From assembly GCA_013115135.1 (NCBI GenBank), contig JABANP010000061.1, positions 1 to 64,000 of the forward strand: a stretch of 64,000 bases of DNA, given 5' to 3'. Within the stretch, counting starts at the first letter, position 1. Each line of letters begins with the position of its first letter. Position numbers and translations under genes: made by a program. Shown piece by piece: positions 1-10,949 of the stretch. The notes beneath the pieces are model-generated. The model saw only the letters and a list, made by a program, of their open reading frames with translations, did no database searches and was not told the DNA's origin. Source of the DNA: Perkinsus olseni (Eukaryota > Perkinsozoa > Perkinsida > Perkinsidae).

Positions 1-105
1 CGTGACGAAATCGGCTCGGTTCTTGTCTGCTAGCTCTACTACTACATCTCCCACGAGCAAGGCTACCTCCTTATTCTCTCTGCTCATCAGCTCTGTTTTT
101 GACCG

Positions 106-2307
106 ATGCTTCGACGCCCATCAGCGGGGGTACTGCGGGCGAGAGCACGAATGTTTGCGGGTTGCCTTGAGACGCTCCCACGCGGATTCGTCCCTCGGCC
201 TGGGATGAAACTGCCGGAGAATCTTCCGCGTATCCAAGGTCGACCCGTGCTTCCGGGAGTGCATCTTCCGATACCGTCTGGAGAGGCTGTCGAGAACGGC
301 GGACATGCGGTATGCATGGCCGCGGGAGGGGCCGTGGGGACGCTGGTCGAGATCGGTGATGGCCACATGATGATTCCAAAGGTTCGCGTGGAAGCGGGCG
401 AGGATGGAATTTTTGCTGTGCGCAAAGATACTGTTGATGACAGAGCTGCTACACGAGAGGCTCGAGAAGAGCTGGTTCGGGAATGTGAGAAATTAGCAGC
501 TTGTGATTCGAAATTCGCGGTCAAGTGGGCGCAGGCTTTGGCGAGATGCGACGCCAGAGATCTCCACTGGATGCCGGATGCTGTTGCAACAATCTTGGAG
601 GCTTCTGAAGAGGACAAGATCGAACTGTTGGAGGAGAAGAGTCTGGTTGATCGGGCGAAACGAGTTAGTGGTTTGATTGGGGAAAGAATTGAGGAATCAG
701 GGAGGGCGGAAAAGGGCAGGGACGATATCGATCAGTTGATCGATTTGGGCAGGAAGATTCCCCGGGAGGAGGCGTGCGAGAAAGTTCGAAGAGCGTTTGA
801 TAAAGAGGTGAGAAGGCTGGGCCAGCTGGACCCGGGCTCGCAAGAGTATGCCGTCGGAAGGCAGTATGTTGACTTGCTTCTCTCCTTGCCGTGGACGTCC
901 ACTAAAAGCGTTGTAGACCTGCCCTCGGTCAGGGAAAGTCTCAGGGCTACCCACTACGGTCTGGAGGAGGTTAAGGAAAGAGTGGTGGAGATATGTGCAA
1001 TGGAAAAAATTTCGCCGGATTTCTCACGGCAAGTTCGACCCTTGCTTTTGGTCGGACCACCGGGGTGTGGGAAAACTACTATCGCGAGGAGCATCGCGCA
1101 GGCTCTCAGAAAAAGTTTTGAAATGGTATCTTTGGGTGGTCTATCGGACGCGGGCGAGTTGAAGGGTCACCGCCGAACCTACATCGGTAGTCAATCCGGA
1201 AAGATAGTGAACGCACTGATTTCGAGTGGCAGTAGGAATCCTGTGATCCTTTTGGACGAGATTGAGAAGCTAGGAGGCGGGGCGAGCGCGGTTGGAGGTG
1301 CGGGAATGGGCGATCCAGCCTCGGCCCTGCTGGACGCTCTCGATGCTGCGAACGGTTTTACTGATAATTTCATCGGCAGCGAGATTCCGATCGATTTGAG
1401 CGGGGTCCTATTCATCGCGACAGCCAATATTTTTGAAAATATTCCGCCGGCTTTGGCGAATCGCTTCGATGTTGTCAGAATCGCGGGCTTCGTGCGGAAA
1501 GAGCAAGTCAGAATCGCTCGGGAATATGTTATACCAGAGTGTGAGAGGGGATCGGGTATCCCGAAAGATACGCTTGTGGTCGAGGATTGCGCACTCGGAA
1601 GAATTGTGGGGTCTTATTGTCGAGAGATGGGGGTCCGCGAGTTGCAGACGAATTTGTGGAGAATTTTCAGGCGCGCGGTCGTACGAGTTTGCGAGGGCGA
1701 GAAAGATCTCCCGATGCGGGTCACGGCAGAAAACCTCGAAAATTGGCTCGGCCTCCCGACGTTTCCTGAAAGCCGAGGCCGGCGGAGCGACGCGAATTTT
1801 GCAGGGGCGTCCATGATTGGTTTGGGCTGGACTGAAGCAGGCGGGACAGTTTTGGAAGTTGAATGCCTTCCGAGTGCCGACTGGCTCATCACCGGTCAAG
1901 TGGGAACGACCCTGCAGGAGACCGTTAGGATAGCTGCAAGTTGGAGCAAGATTGCAAGTCCGATGCATGTGTGCATAGGCCCTGATGTTTCGGCGAGGAA
2001 GGACGGACCCTCCCTTGGAGTGGCTCTGGCGGCGCTCTTTTTGGCGCATCGGAGCGGTTGGGCGCTTCCGAGTCGAATTGGTTTCACCGGAGCGATCACT
2101 CTGAACGGTCGGATTGAGCGGGTGGGAGGGATCCGGGGGAAGACGGTCGCGGCGAGTCTTGAAGGGTTGGAGATCGTGGTGTTGCCGAGTGGTAATAAAA
2201 GGGATTGGAAGGGAATTCCGGAGGAACTGAGGGAGGGTCTTGAGGCTATTTTTGTAGAGCATTTGAACGAGTTGGAGGTTTTACTGGAAGGGTGGGTCAA
2301 AGTGTGA
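106..2307 (+). CDS. Lon protease, mitochondrial type
   Basis: ATP-dependent Lon protease, which degrades misfolded proteins, probably in the mitochondrial matrix. The 733-residue frame is unbroken and an in-frame TGA lies two codons before the ATG, which fixes the start. The N-terminus is Arg-rich (MLRRPSAGVLRARARMFA), as in a mitochondrial presequence. Then come a shortened N-domain, an AAA+ module with Walker A GPPGCGKTT (about residue 320) and Walker B VILLDEIEK, and the peptidase domain. The catalytic Ser is in RKDGPSLG (about 631) and the Lys in GGIRGKT (about 675), so the dyad is kept. It is somewhat shorter than E. coli Lon and clearly shorter than metazoan LONP1, mainly in the N-domain. 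No intron is required. Bases 229-246 match a kinase intron exactly (see findings). Confidence 0.95.
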   Translation: MLRRPSAGVLRARARMFAGCLETLPRGFVPRPGMKLPENLPRIQGRPVLPGVHLPIPSGEAVENGGHAVCMAAGGAVGTLVEIGDGHMMIPKVRVEAGEDGIFAVRKDTVDDRAATREAREELVRECEKLAACDSKFAVKWAQALARCDARDLHWMPDAVATILEASEEDKIELLEEKSLVDRAKRVSGLIGERIEESGRAEKGRDDIDQLIDLGRKIPREEACEKVRRAFDKEVRRLGQLDPGSQEYAVGRQYVDLLLSLPWTSTKSVVDLPSVRESLRATHYGLEEVKERVVEICAMEKISPDFSRQVRPLLLVGPPGCGKTTIARSIAQALRKSFEMVSLGGLSDAGELKGHRRTYIGSQSGKIVNALISSGSRNPVILLDEIEKLGGGASAVGGAGMGDPASALLDALDAANGFTDNFIGSEIPIDLSGVLFIATANIFENIPPALANRFDVVRIAGFVRKEQVRIAREYVIPECERGSGIPKDTLVVEDCALGRIVGSYCREMGVRELQTNLWRIFRRAVVRVCEGEKDLPMRVTAENLENWLGLPTFPESRGRRSDANFAGASMIGLGWTEAGGTVLEVECLPSADWLITGQVGTTLQETVRIAASWSKIASPMHVCIGPDVSARKDGPSLGVALAALFLAHRSGWALPSRIGFTGAITLNGRIERVGGIRGKTVAASLEGLEIVVLPSGNKRDWKGIPEELREGLEAIFVEHLNELEVLLEGWVKV

Positions 2308-3230
2308 AGGTTTCCGTTCAAAATTATTCGTTGTTGTTTTGTGTCGTGCAAGGGTCGAGACTGGGAGCGTATGGTGTGAGTCCCACCGTCAGGCCTGGAT
2401 TTGAGATAAGCGGCCGCCACAGGGCAAAACTTATCGTTCATAATGCCTCTTGTGTTTTGTGAGGCTTGTGATTTGCTCATGGAGTGGTGATATGGAGGTG
2501 ACGGGGAGAATTTTCCCACAGCCAGCTAACGAAATTTCTTGAGGTTGCCCCGTGTCTATCCCGAATTCAAAAATACTCTCCCTTCTGTCGTTACTGCGGC
2601 CGTGCAGTCGGACGGTCCTCGCGAGAGAGGAGTATATGACCCAGCCAGCAGTTGCCCTTAAGTGGGTGAGAACTGCTTTCGAGAGGGCTCAGAAAAGGCG
2701 ACAGGCGAAAGGGGTGGGTCGGGAAGAGCCAATGGACTCCGAGTGTTAGTTGCGGGCTGCTCGGGTTCGACTGAGACGTTGATGGCGGTGATAATTGAAG
2801 CAAATGATGGTCGTAACGAGATCTAGTGAGAACGGTTCTCAAATCCAGAAAATGCAGTCCTAAAAGGGCAACACTGTTGCCCTGTCATCAGCTCTGTTGC
2901 CGCAACAGACCTGATGACAAGAAACACAAAAAGCGAAGAAGAGGCAGCGTGGCCTGGCTTGCGTTGGGAGTGGATATGTCCTCCTCGGAGGAGGCTGCTC
3001 CTCGTCAGATGATGAACGCCCGCTCAATACATCTATTCGATATACGCTCTTAGCTAGTATGACGATCTTGGAGGGATATATCCCGGGGTGAGCTGGAGAA
3101 GGGTGAACCGGGTCTCTCTTCGCTGAGCAACGGTAGCATCCTCATTCATGTTGACAACGCGAGCTCAACTCGCACTTGACGTCGACGTTCACAGCCGGAG
3201 AGTAGATCAGTGAACTCGTCGAACGAAACG
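2308..3230. other. No recognisable gene
   Basis: The short open frames here have no domain, splice or composition signal that I trust. This is the Lon 3' flank plus unassigned sequence. Confidence 0.5.
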
Positions 3231-3443
3231 TTAAGAGTCGCTCAATTCCTTGTCAACCTTGTCCCGTAGAGAGTCGGATTGTAGACCATCATAGAGGCGA
3301 CGCTTCATGTCGTACGCGTAGTTCATAATGCCGATAAGGTGGAGCTCAGTGAAGATAGACTCGAGACGCTTAGCATAATCTGATAGCGTCTCAGTAGCAT
3401 TTTGACTGGGAACTGTGTTAATCATAATGCTTGAGAGAGTCAA
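3231..3443 (-). pseudogene. Gag-like retrotransposon relic
   Basis: The translated minus frame (about 70 residues) has the pattern of an LTR-retrotransposon gag region: ETLSDYAKRLESIFTELHL followed by MKRRLYDGLQSDSLRDKV, that is, helices around a 'YA.RLE.I..EL' and 'L..GL..D.LRD' spacing. The frame stops on both sides and I see no zinc knuckle, protease or reverse transcriptase nearby, so this is at most a fragment. The call rests on pattern recognition only; a host ORF is possible. Confidence 0.4.
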
Positions 3444-4850
3444 TGGTTTCTCAATGCTCTTCGCTCATGTGTTGGGTCATGATCCATCGAGATAGCGCGC
3501 GCCACGAAATTGAGGTTGGATACTTCTGAATTGGATTCAAATATTTAACTTGAGCTTCGAGTTTCTTTTTAATATTTCACCAGGAACCCGTCACACTAGT
3601 TCGTAAGCTATTTCTTCAGATTTTTCTCGAAAACGAAGTTTCATTTTTCAGTTCGATCTTATATATTAAGCGTTTCAAAATGAAGTCGTCACCTTCTAAA
3701 TTTTGAAGAAGGTATTTAAATTGGAGTCACCGCCCTTTATCCTGAGGTGAAAATGGTGTCGCAGAAGAGCTTGAAGGCTGTTGGTCTTGAATGCGACTGA
3801 CTAGACGATCATCTTGTGGACGAGTAGACTTGTGGCTCCTATGTGGCAGGAGGATGTCCACTGGACATTGTCCAGACGTGGATGATGGGCCTTCGAACTC
3901 GGAGTATCGAATGGAAATCCCGGTAGAATGTATGGAATTGAATCGACGTGGTCAGATGGGTTAGGTCCTAACCGTTAGGGATTATCATACAGAGTCGCGG
4001 GATGAAGCAGCTCAGAGTTTTTGGATTCAATCCCGACGACTGCATCGAGAAAACACAATGCGGAGACTCTCCGCTCTCCGCCGGAGAGCTAGATGCAAAC
4101 AGTAATGATTACTAGGATCCGATCCGAGAGACCGTACTCAGAGAGCGTACCCGTGATACGGTCACAAGGATCCAGACGAAAGCATATCCACAACCAGAAT
4201 AGTCACTTGTTGACTGTCAGCATGCCAGCATATGAGACATTGGTGTACCAGACTGAGTCCCGGTGGCCGCTGGGCTGAACCGACATCACATAGCCATCAT
4301 GCAAGGCAGTAAAGCAAGTCTTCTCGTACACAATGTCAAGCAAAAGGCGAGGCTTTTGGGAAACTCCACGTTTACCAATTGGCCAAGCAAACTGATAGGA
4401 CTGGAGCTCTCACGTAGTCCAACATAGTCGACGGACATAGATTGACGAATTCACTATGACTTTGACAGGATACATCCCACACGGCACTTCACTTTGCATT
4501 GAAGAGACGGGGATCAGCACGGGTTCTCCACCATGTTATCACCCGCACTGGACACCTGAATGATACTGATAACAGTCTGATCTTTTTATGAATACAACAG
4601 GAACAAATACTACTAGCGCTAGGGGACAAGTGGATTGTGTGCCCACTCAATCAGAGAGTTTCAACCGCGTCGAGTGAGGATTAGACAGAGTTTGCGTGAA
4701 CTCTATAGATAAAGACTAAGAGCTTCGTAAAGCCTCGAGAAAGACTCAAATTTTTGTCAGTCAGAGAGAGCTGAAACGAGTGAGCCCACTAAAAATAATT
4801 ACCGTTTTTGATGCTGATACGAGCTCGGGCGAGCGAAATCGGTAGTGCGA
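3444..4850. other. No recognisable gene
   Basis: No long frame, no conserved domain and no clear splice pair. Probably decayed intergenic DNA, perhaps more of the retroelement beside it. Confidence 0.45.
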
Positions 4851-4855
4851 GCAGA

Positions 4856-5115
4856 GCTTCGGGAGAGTAGAAGTCTCGCTCAGGCGATCTATCCTTCTTG
4901 TTAGCTAGGGAACTCGACATAGTTGGATATGATGTGAATGGAGTTCTTCGTAATACAGTTAGTAAGTCAGCTTATCGGACAAGCATGGATCAGCCTTATC
5001 CTGGATAAGTTATCCATCCGTTTCTTAATTGAGCGTTTCCGCAGGGTGAGCGAGATGCGTTCAGCGGAGCGGCACGAATTCATAGAGAATCACCATGTGC
5101 GCCGTGCTCGTGTAA
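4856..5115. repeat. Dispersed repeat, copy 1
   Basis: This stretch matches 42070-42285 in the same orientation with scattered differences. Shared blocks in order include AGTAGAA, CTCGGGCGATCT-like, GGGAACTCGACWTAG, TGGAGTTYT, CGTTTCTTAAYTGAGC and CAGCGGAGCG. Both copies include the GGCGGAGCG-type module that recurs across the window. I cannot see ends or target-site duplications, so the class is unknown. Confidence 0.6.
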
Positions 5116-5348
5116 CGCACAACCAATTACAACGGGCTAGCGCCGAAGGAGATATCGAAATTTCAGCGTAACTATTTCCTCCGTACGCCCTCTAACATAT
5201 CATGGAAATTACTTGGCGCATCAATTCCTCAACTTAGCGCTACTCTCTGCGTAGATAGTTGGTGATGAATCGAGACAAGGGACTTCTCCTGTGACAAAGT
5301 GCATGTTCTATTCCGCAACTTCAGTTGTATACTCAGTCGACTACGGAA

Positions 5349-6959
5349 ATGAACCGCAACTCTCTCACTCCTCGTCTGTCGGTGATGTCGTTGCTACTCA
5401 TTCCCCTATCATCGGTGGAGCTCCCACTAGTGCAGCAGCCGGGCTCTGCGGTGGTGATCATAGCAGATTCTGAAGGTCGTCAAGTTCGCATTGGAGATGC
5501 TTTCCGTCGCCACCGTGGCTTCATCATGAAGAGGCTTACCAGCAGAAGCATTGGTTCGATTGTCGAAGTGCTTCCGAGGGGTGGCGGAGGAGTCGGGCGT
5601 GGTAGAACATCTGGAAATCACAGGCATTCAAGTCGTCCACACCGGCGTGGCGGCCTGTCCGGCCACTGAGGACGACATTTGCCGCCTCGTCGAGTCCATA
5701 GCCCGCGGTGGTGTCTACAAGGAAATTGCCTGCTCGAAGGGATCTGAGAAGAGCAGCATGCCAATGACCGAAGCGCGAACGGGGGATTCGCCTCATCGTG
5801 CTGGAAACGAAGTCACATCGCGAGCCACACATTCTGGACTACCCTCCGAATGACTCTCTTTTCGACCACCAACGGCCGATGTTCGAGACATTGAGAATAA
5901 AGGAGACTTGGAAGGCGGTGAGAGTCAGGCCTCCCACGGAGGGATGTAATCGGAGCTATCATCGATACCGGCATAACCACGGAGCATCCTGAATTTCATG
6001 GAAAGCTGTTGGAGGGTTACGACGCTTCCGGAGAGGATGAGAATTCCGTACAAGACAGGGCAGGCCACGGGACTAAAGTGGCCGGTGTCATGGCTGCCAA
6101 CATCAACGACGGGCTGGGTATCGCTGGTGTTGCAGATAAGGTTAAGATTCGTCCTGTAAAAGTTACCCAGCGAAATTATTCAACCTTTGGCGACGCCCAG
6201 TTGGCGAGGGGCTGGGAGGCGGCCTTGAACTTCCAGGACATAGATATGATAGTTTATGCGGCTGGGGGCGATCATACACCCGACAAAGAAGCTCTGTTCA
6301 TGCGCTTGCTGACAAAAACAGTGGAGAAGGGCGTGATAGTTCTCACGGGATCTAAAAATTCTGACGAGGTCAGCACTGAGGCGGAGTTGGCCCTGCCCTG
6401 CTCTCTGGCAAATCAATTTCCTGGCGTCCTCTGCGCAGCGGCTACTACGGCCACCAATCCGAAGGTTCTCGCGTACGCCGCTTCGAGACATGCCAGCTTC
6501 GGCCTGCTGGGCACAGAGGTGTGGTCTCCTACACATAAATGTTTGAATGGTGGATGTGTTTACGGGAGCCTCGGTGGCGCGTCAATGGCCACAGCGATTG
6601 CGGCTGGTGTGGTAGCACTAATGCAAAGTTTCGAAAACTTCACACCGGCGAAAATCGATAGGATGTTGATTGGCGCTACCGAGGGCAGAGTCAAAACAGT
6701 AAATGGAACCGAGATGGACTACGGCTCCCTTCGACCTGATCTTGCTGTGAGAAAGGCGATAGCGGAGGCTGCTCCGCCACCTCGTCCAGGAATAGTCAAC
6801 AGTTTAGGCAGGTTGCTGATTTCAATCGGAGAACATGTGCTATGGCCGAGTGGGATGGATAAGAGAGCTCCCATCTCCAGGGGAGGGCCAATCCACTATC
6901 ATCCTCTTTGCATGTGTCGATGTCCATGGCGATGTTGGAGTTGTTCTGGGATGGTTTGA
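5349..6959 (+). pseudogene. Subtilisin-like serine protease (S8), broken frame
   Basis: Secreted subtilase. The first ATG at 5349 opens a hydrophobic signal-like segment (SVMSLLLIPLSSVELP), followed by an inhibitor-like propeptide (VVEHLEITGIQVVHTG). The mature start resembles other S8 enzymes (PPNDSLFDHQ.PMFETLRIKETWKA). The catalytic triad can be read: Asp in AIIDTGI (codon 5964), His in GHGTKVAG (about 6064) and Ser in GGASMATAIAAG, where the usual GTSMATP has Ala for Thr before the Ser and Ala for Pro after it. The chain is not one frame: reading shifts near 5575-5590, at a run of G at 5781-5785, and at about 5940. Each shift looks like a single base and protein similarity resumes at once. 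This is either an assembly error or a young pseudogene; introns fit less well. Confidence 0.85.
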
Positions 6960-7505
6960 CTTCACTGCCTTACGTTGCAAGCATCTCTTGGGGCGTGGGC
7001 GTCAGCGCTTTGGCTCTACAGTGCGAACCAAACCGTTATGCAAATCACCTTTCAGAGATAATTCGCTCAATACGGAGAGTTTATTAATGAACTTTGCAAG
7101 GTGTACTGATAATGAGAGTGAAAATCGATTGACACCGTTTCAGAACTGTTTCATCATCCATTGTCATGTTATGGGCGCGCGAAAATTTCCGGACCCTGCC
7201 GACCGACCGGACCCTGCCGATAGAGATTATCAGCATCGCCGGCGGGAAGGAAATGGACGATCACCACTGCGACCACTAACTCACGGCACTCCTGGAGCAG
7301 CACTACAATTCAAAATGACTTTCATCGACACGGACTGCTGTAGAGTTATTGTCCGCGTACAACCACGCACAAAGGTTTTTAGCAATTCTGAGGGTAGAGT
7401 GGTGGATATGAAGCAGATAGTGCCGTATCTAAGCTCGTGCCTAAGTTCACGGGGAACAGGTTCGATGAGGCCACACTCTACGGCCGCCGTAGTACGGCGG
7501 ACTCA
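6960..7505. other. Spacer with a short direct repeat
   Basis: No gene assigned. GGACCCTGCCGA occurs twice in tandem around 7191-7220. Downstream exons of the saccharopine-dehydrogenase-like gene may extend in here on the minus strand, but I could not find them. Confidence 0.4.
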
Positions 7506-7511
7506 CCAATC

Positions 7512-8012
7512 TATATGAATGGTCCAGCAGCTGAGATAACGACTTTGGCGCGCGCCACGATATTAGGCGGTAATAGAAGGAATGGTGCACTGAAGGGAGA
7601 AGAGCGGTATGCCAGTACAGAACAGCATCAGAGAGAAGGCTTCCACTCACCGAAAGGGGCCCTTTCAAAGGGATACATTGAAATTCACACGTGCGATGGT
7701 ACCACAAAATGCGGGAAAATACGAGCCGGAAGGGATAAAGCGCACAGTACGTAGTTCGAGACCGTGAAGACCTACCACGTCAAAATTGGCGTTCTGATGT
7801 CTACAGGCAAGGGCATTGAGACGTATCTTATCTCGACCCACGAGAGTAACGTTGAGGGTCGGGTAGTTGTAGGCAAGATACGCGACGATCTGACAAGATA
7901 CCACTCATGACGAACGACACTGGGAACGTCCACCTACCAGTGAGCCAGTGAAACCTGTGGCGCCGAATAGGGCGATATCAACGGGTCGTGTAGCCGACGG
8001 GATGCTTGACAT
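7512..8012 (-). CDS. Saccharopine dehydrogenase-like oxidoreductase, N-terminal part
   Basis: Start ATG at 8012 (minus). Exon 1 (8012-7938) encodes PVDIALFGATGFTGSL, the Rossmann dinucleotide-binding start of SCCPDH-like proteins. A 48-base GT-AG intron (7937-7890) is followed by exon 2 (7889-7776), which encodes VAYLAYNYPTLNVTLVGRDK and continues the fold. A third piece (about 7575-7512) encodes IVARAKVVISAAGPF, equivalent to the family's 'VVLNCVGPF' strand, and then meets a TAG. I found no convincing C-terminal half, so the gene is partial or decayed. The strand IVARAK is encoded by a GGCGCGCGCC palindrome. Confidence 0.6.
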
Positions 8013-8099
8013 GGAAGTGGGAACGAATCGCTGATGAAGGAGTAGTCCATGACGGAGTAGAAGCATCATCAAGAGTCTTGATTCAAGACATCGGAACAC

Positions 8100-10780
8100 C
8101 CTCATGCGTCTCAGTTGACTACATCGCGAAGAGAAGAAGCGCAGAGAAAGCCTCGAGTGAGCGTTCAGCTGCGAAACGGTTGCGAGATTTCCTCCTTAAA
8201 GAATACAGTTTCTCCTCAGGACGAATATGTCATTCAGGATTTGAGCTGGAGGGACACTTTACAGCGTGATGCGTACCCGTGCACATGCACGCGAGCGCTA
8301 CCACGGGTAGGATGAAGTCAGATACTTATTTGAGACTAATGAAACGCAGTGGCAGCGAAGACGGGCCGTCTTAGACGGCAGTGACACAGACGGTGGACTA
8401 CAGCAACAGTACCAGCGCACAGTTTATCAATATAAATAGCTGAACTAATGTAGTCTCGACAGAAACCTTAACGAAAGCCGCGAAAGAGCAACGCCATCAG
8501 AGTAAAACTTGATAAACCTCAAACACAAATCCATCCGCCTTGAGAAACCTAATTAGAATCTCATTGCCACCTAGCAGGCTTAGCATCGACCAGCTGGGCC
8601 GTGTTATCAGTGAGATCCCTACTGAGAGTCTGTCGATGGACATTCCAATCGAACTTTAGACCGTTCATAGGTTGTCGTCTCCTCAAGGCCTGATCAACAC
8701 TGATGTATCATCAGCCCGCCTCCACCGCGCATATGTGAAGAAGTTTCGATATTTTCCGACTCATCGGGTCGCGTTACGCGCAACCAGGGGGAATTCACGA
8801 GCGCTTCCTCGATCGATCGGACACGGAAAAGTCGAGCAGAATTGACGGAGCTGATTATGATTGAAAATTCAAGGTACAAAACTTTGAATTGCTAATCTCA
8901 AGAAGATGCGCCCACTAGGATCCTCAATTTCGGGATTCATTTTTTGAAACCGAATCTGGGCATTGAAGCTGACAGTAGCTGACGAGCGATTGAGCCCATT
9001 CCACAAATACCCGATAGATCGTCTAAGAGCGAAGCGATGTAACAAACAACAACTTCCCGTATCTCTCTTCCTGAAACGCTGTTGAAAATTCGCTGTCGAA
9101 TATCTTACCTTGCAGGCTGCGCGACATGAAGTGTCGACCAAGCCATCCATAGATGCGTGACATTTATTTTCGAAATCATGAACAACCCTGACCACTTCGC
9201 GCGCCACAGGATTTTCCATCCGTAGTGACCGACTCCGGCATGCGCCTCGTGAATGTGCTCTGAAACGTAGAAGCAGCCGACAGAGATCTCCAACTGTCTC
9301 GTCTGTGATGGAACTGTTTTGGTGAAAATCCGCGTGAGAAGTCTTCATCATGAGTCAAGACTTTACACGGAAGCCTATTTCCCACGAGGTGTTACGATTC
9401 CCCTACTTCCCAGCACTGTCGGCGTGGCAGAAATTGCGAAAGAGCTCTCAGGCTCTCTAGGCTCAACAGTCTACTTCGACAGACGCGATTCTTGGCGGCT
9501 GTGGTCCCCTGCGCTCACCTGAACGTTGCTGTCCTCCCAGAAATGAGTGCGGATTTTCAGACTTCCTGTCACCGTCCAAACCGCTCCCTCCAGAACTCGT
9601 TCTTACCACGTACTCAGCAAGCCACGAGCCGGACCTACAGCCCTCAAAATACACCGATGGTTGATTCATAACAATACACAGAATTCCCAGATCTAATGGT
9701 AAACTGCGGAGCGAACTCACCATAAGCCCCGCTCTCTCATCACCAACGAGGACCTTACAATGTGGATCGCACCATCCCTGAATAACAAACAGACGTTCGT
9801 AAGGCCGGGAAACCCCGGATGCGGGCAGTGGCTATCACGGTAAACGTTAGTTTCGCAAAAAATTAGGTTTTACGTTGTAACGCTGCGAATTATCAGAGAT
9901 CTAGATTAATTTGTGTACTTGATCCAAACCCCGCTGGTCATGCCTTGTCCTTCGAACGCTTCGAAAACCGCATCAGCCAGGGTCCTCATATCAGAATCGG
10001 TAGTCTCATCCTGACACTGACTGATAACTCCCAGCACCGCTCATAGGGTCTTACGTTAGTCCGATCCTTGACCGACAGAATCGAAGGAACAGCTCCCCAA
10101 GTGATCGTACCTAGGAGACAAAAACCGACGACCGGATGGAAGGGAGCGTCGACGATGAAAAATAAACAATGTTCATTGAACATGCAGCCGCACGTCTACG
10201 AAGACCAGCCGTACATTGTTTCCTTCCTGTAACGTCAATGTATTCATCCGCGCCATCAACACGAGCCTGTCGGCACATAAGCACCTGAACAGGTCGGGGG
10301 GAGATATAATGTCGACCATAGTGTAGAAGCACCTGATGATCGACACAATGTCGACGTAACTGTCCACAAGGATTGAGTTGAGCGTTAAAACCGATGAGTG
10401 TCGCATTACTCGGAAGCTTTGAATTGAAAGGCCTCCCTTCCAGACTATCGAAGTGATAGTGAGCTTTCCCCACCAATTTGATCCAATACGCAGGACCGTA
10501 ACGTGAATAGTGACTCATGAACGGCCAGTAACAATGGAGGCATCCACACTTCATCTCTGTAGAGAGAGACCACGTTGCATCCCTCGCTCTGGAGCCTTCG
10601 GTTCAAAAACATTTCCAGAAGGAGAGTTGGTTCCTCCAATTTGCTGATCAGTCGAGGCCGATCGATTCGATGGATCGCTCGCACTCTGCTGTGCAATATC
10701 GAGCGGCTTGATCCAAGCCTGGGATAGATTTTCCACGGAAACTTTACCCTGCAAGAACGGGCATGAATTATTATAAGTGG
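8100..10780. other. Decayed region without a supported gene
   Basis: Many short frames on both strands, none with a recognisable domain. The minus-strand frame 9351-8869 is the longest, but I cannot assign it. A GCGCGCCACAGG match to intron module B lies at 9198. Confidence 0.4.
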
Positions 10781-10790
10781 ACGTGAATCA

Positions 10791-10937
10791 CGTCACGTGA
10801 TGTCCGCCGACTTCAGTGGCCCTCTCAGTGCTAATGCTTGTGACAAAGACCTCCAACCCTCGGCCTCTCGCATAGAGCGTTGTCATTGAAGTGATGTATG
10901 TTTTCCCGCTGCCGGGTGCGCCACAGAACACCAGATC
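10791..10937 (-). pseudogene. P-loop ATPase/helicase-like relic
   Basis: The minus strand encodes DLVFCGAPGSGKTYI (Walker A) followed by a segment ending TSISTERATEVGGHHVT. The spacing resembles the start of PIF1/Helitron-type superfamily 1 helicases, in which Walker A is followed by a 'TG.AA...GG.T.H' strand. Reading is lost downstream (lower coordinates); fragments around 10173-10406 could be later parts of the same protein. I see no intact enzyme. A host AAA-type ATPase is an alternative. Confidence 0.45.
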
Positions 10938-10949
10938 GAGATATTAAAC

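Noticed and set aside
5325..6959. Several separate small genes at the subtilisin locus
   Set aside because: The pieces are in family order on one strand and continue across single-base shifts, so they are one broken gene.
10791..10937. Autonomous Helitron
   Set aside because: Only a Walker A and one downstream strand are visible; no Rep domain, 5' TC or 3' CTRR hairpin found.
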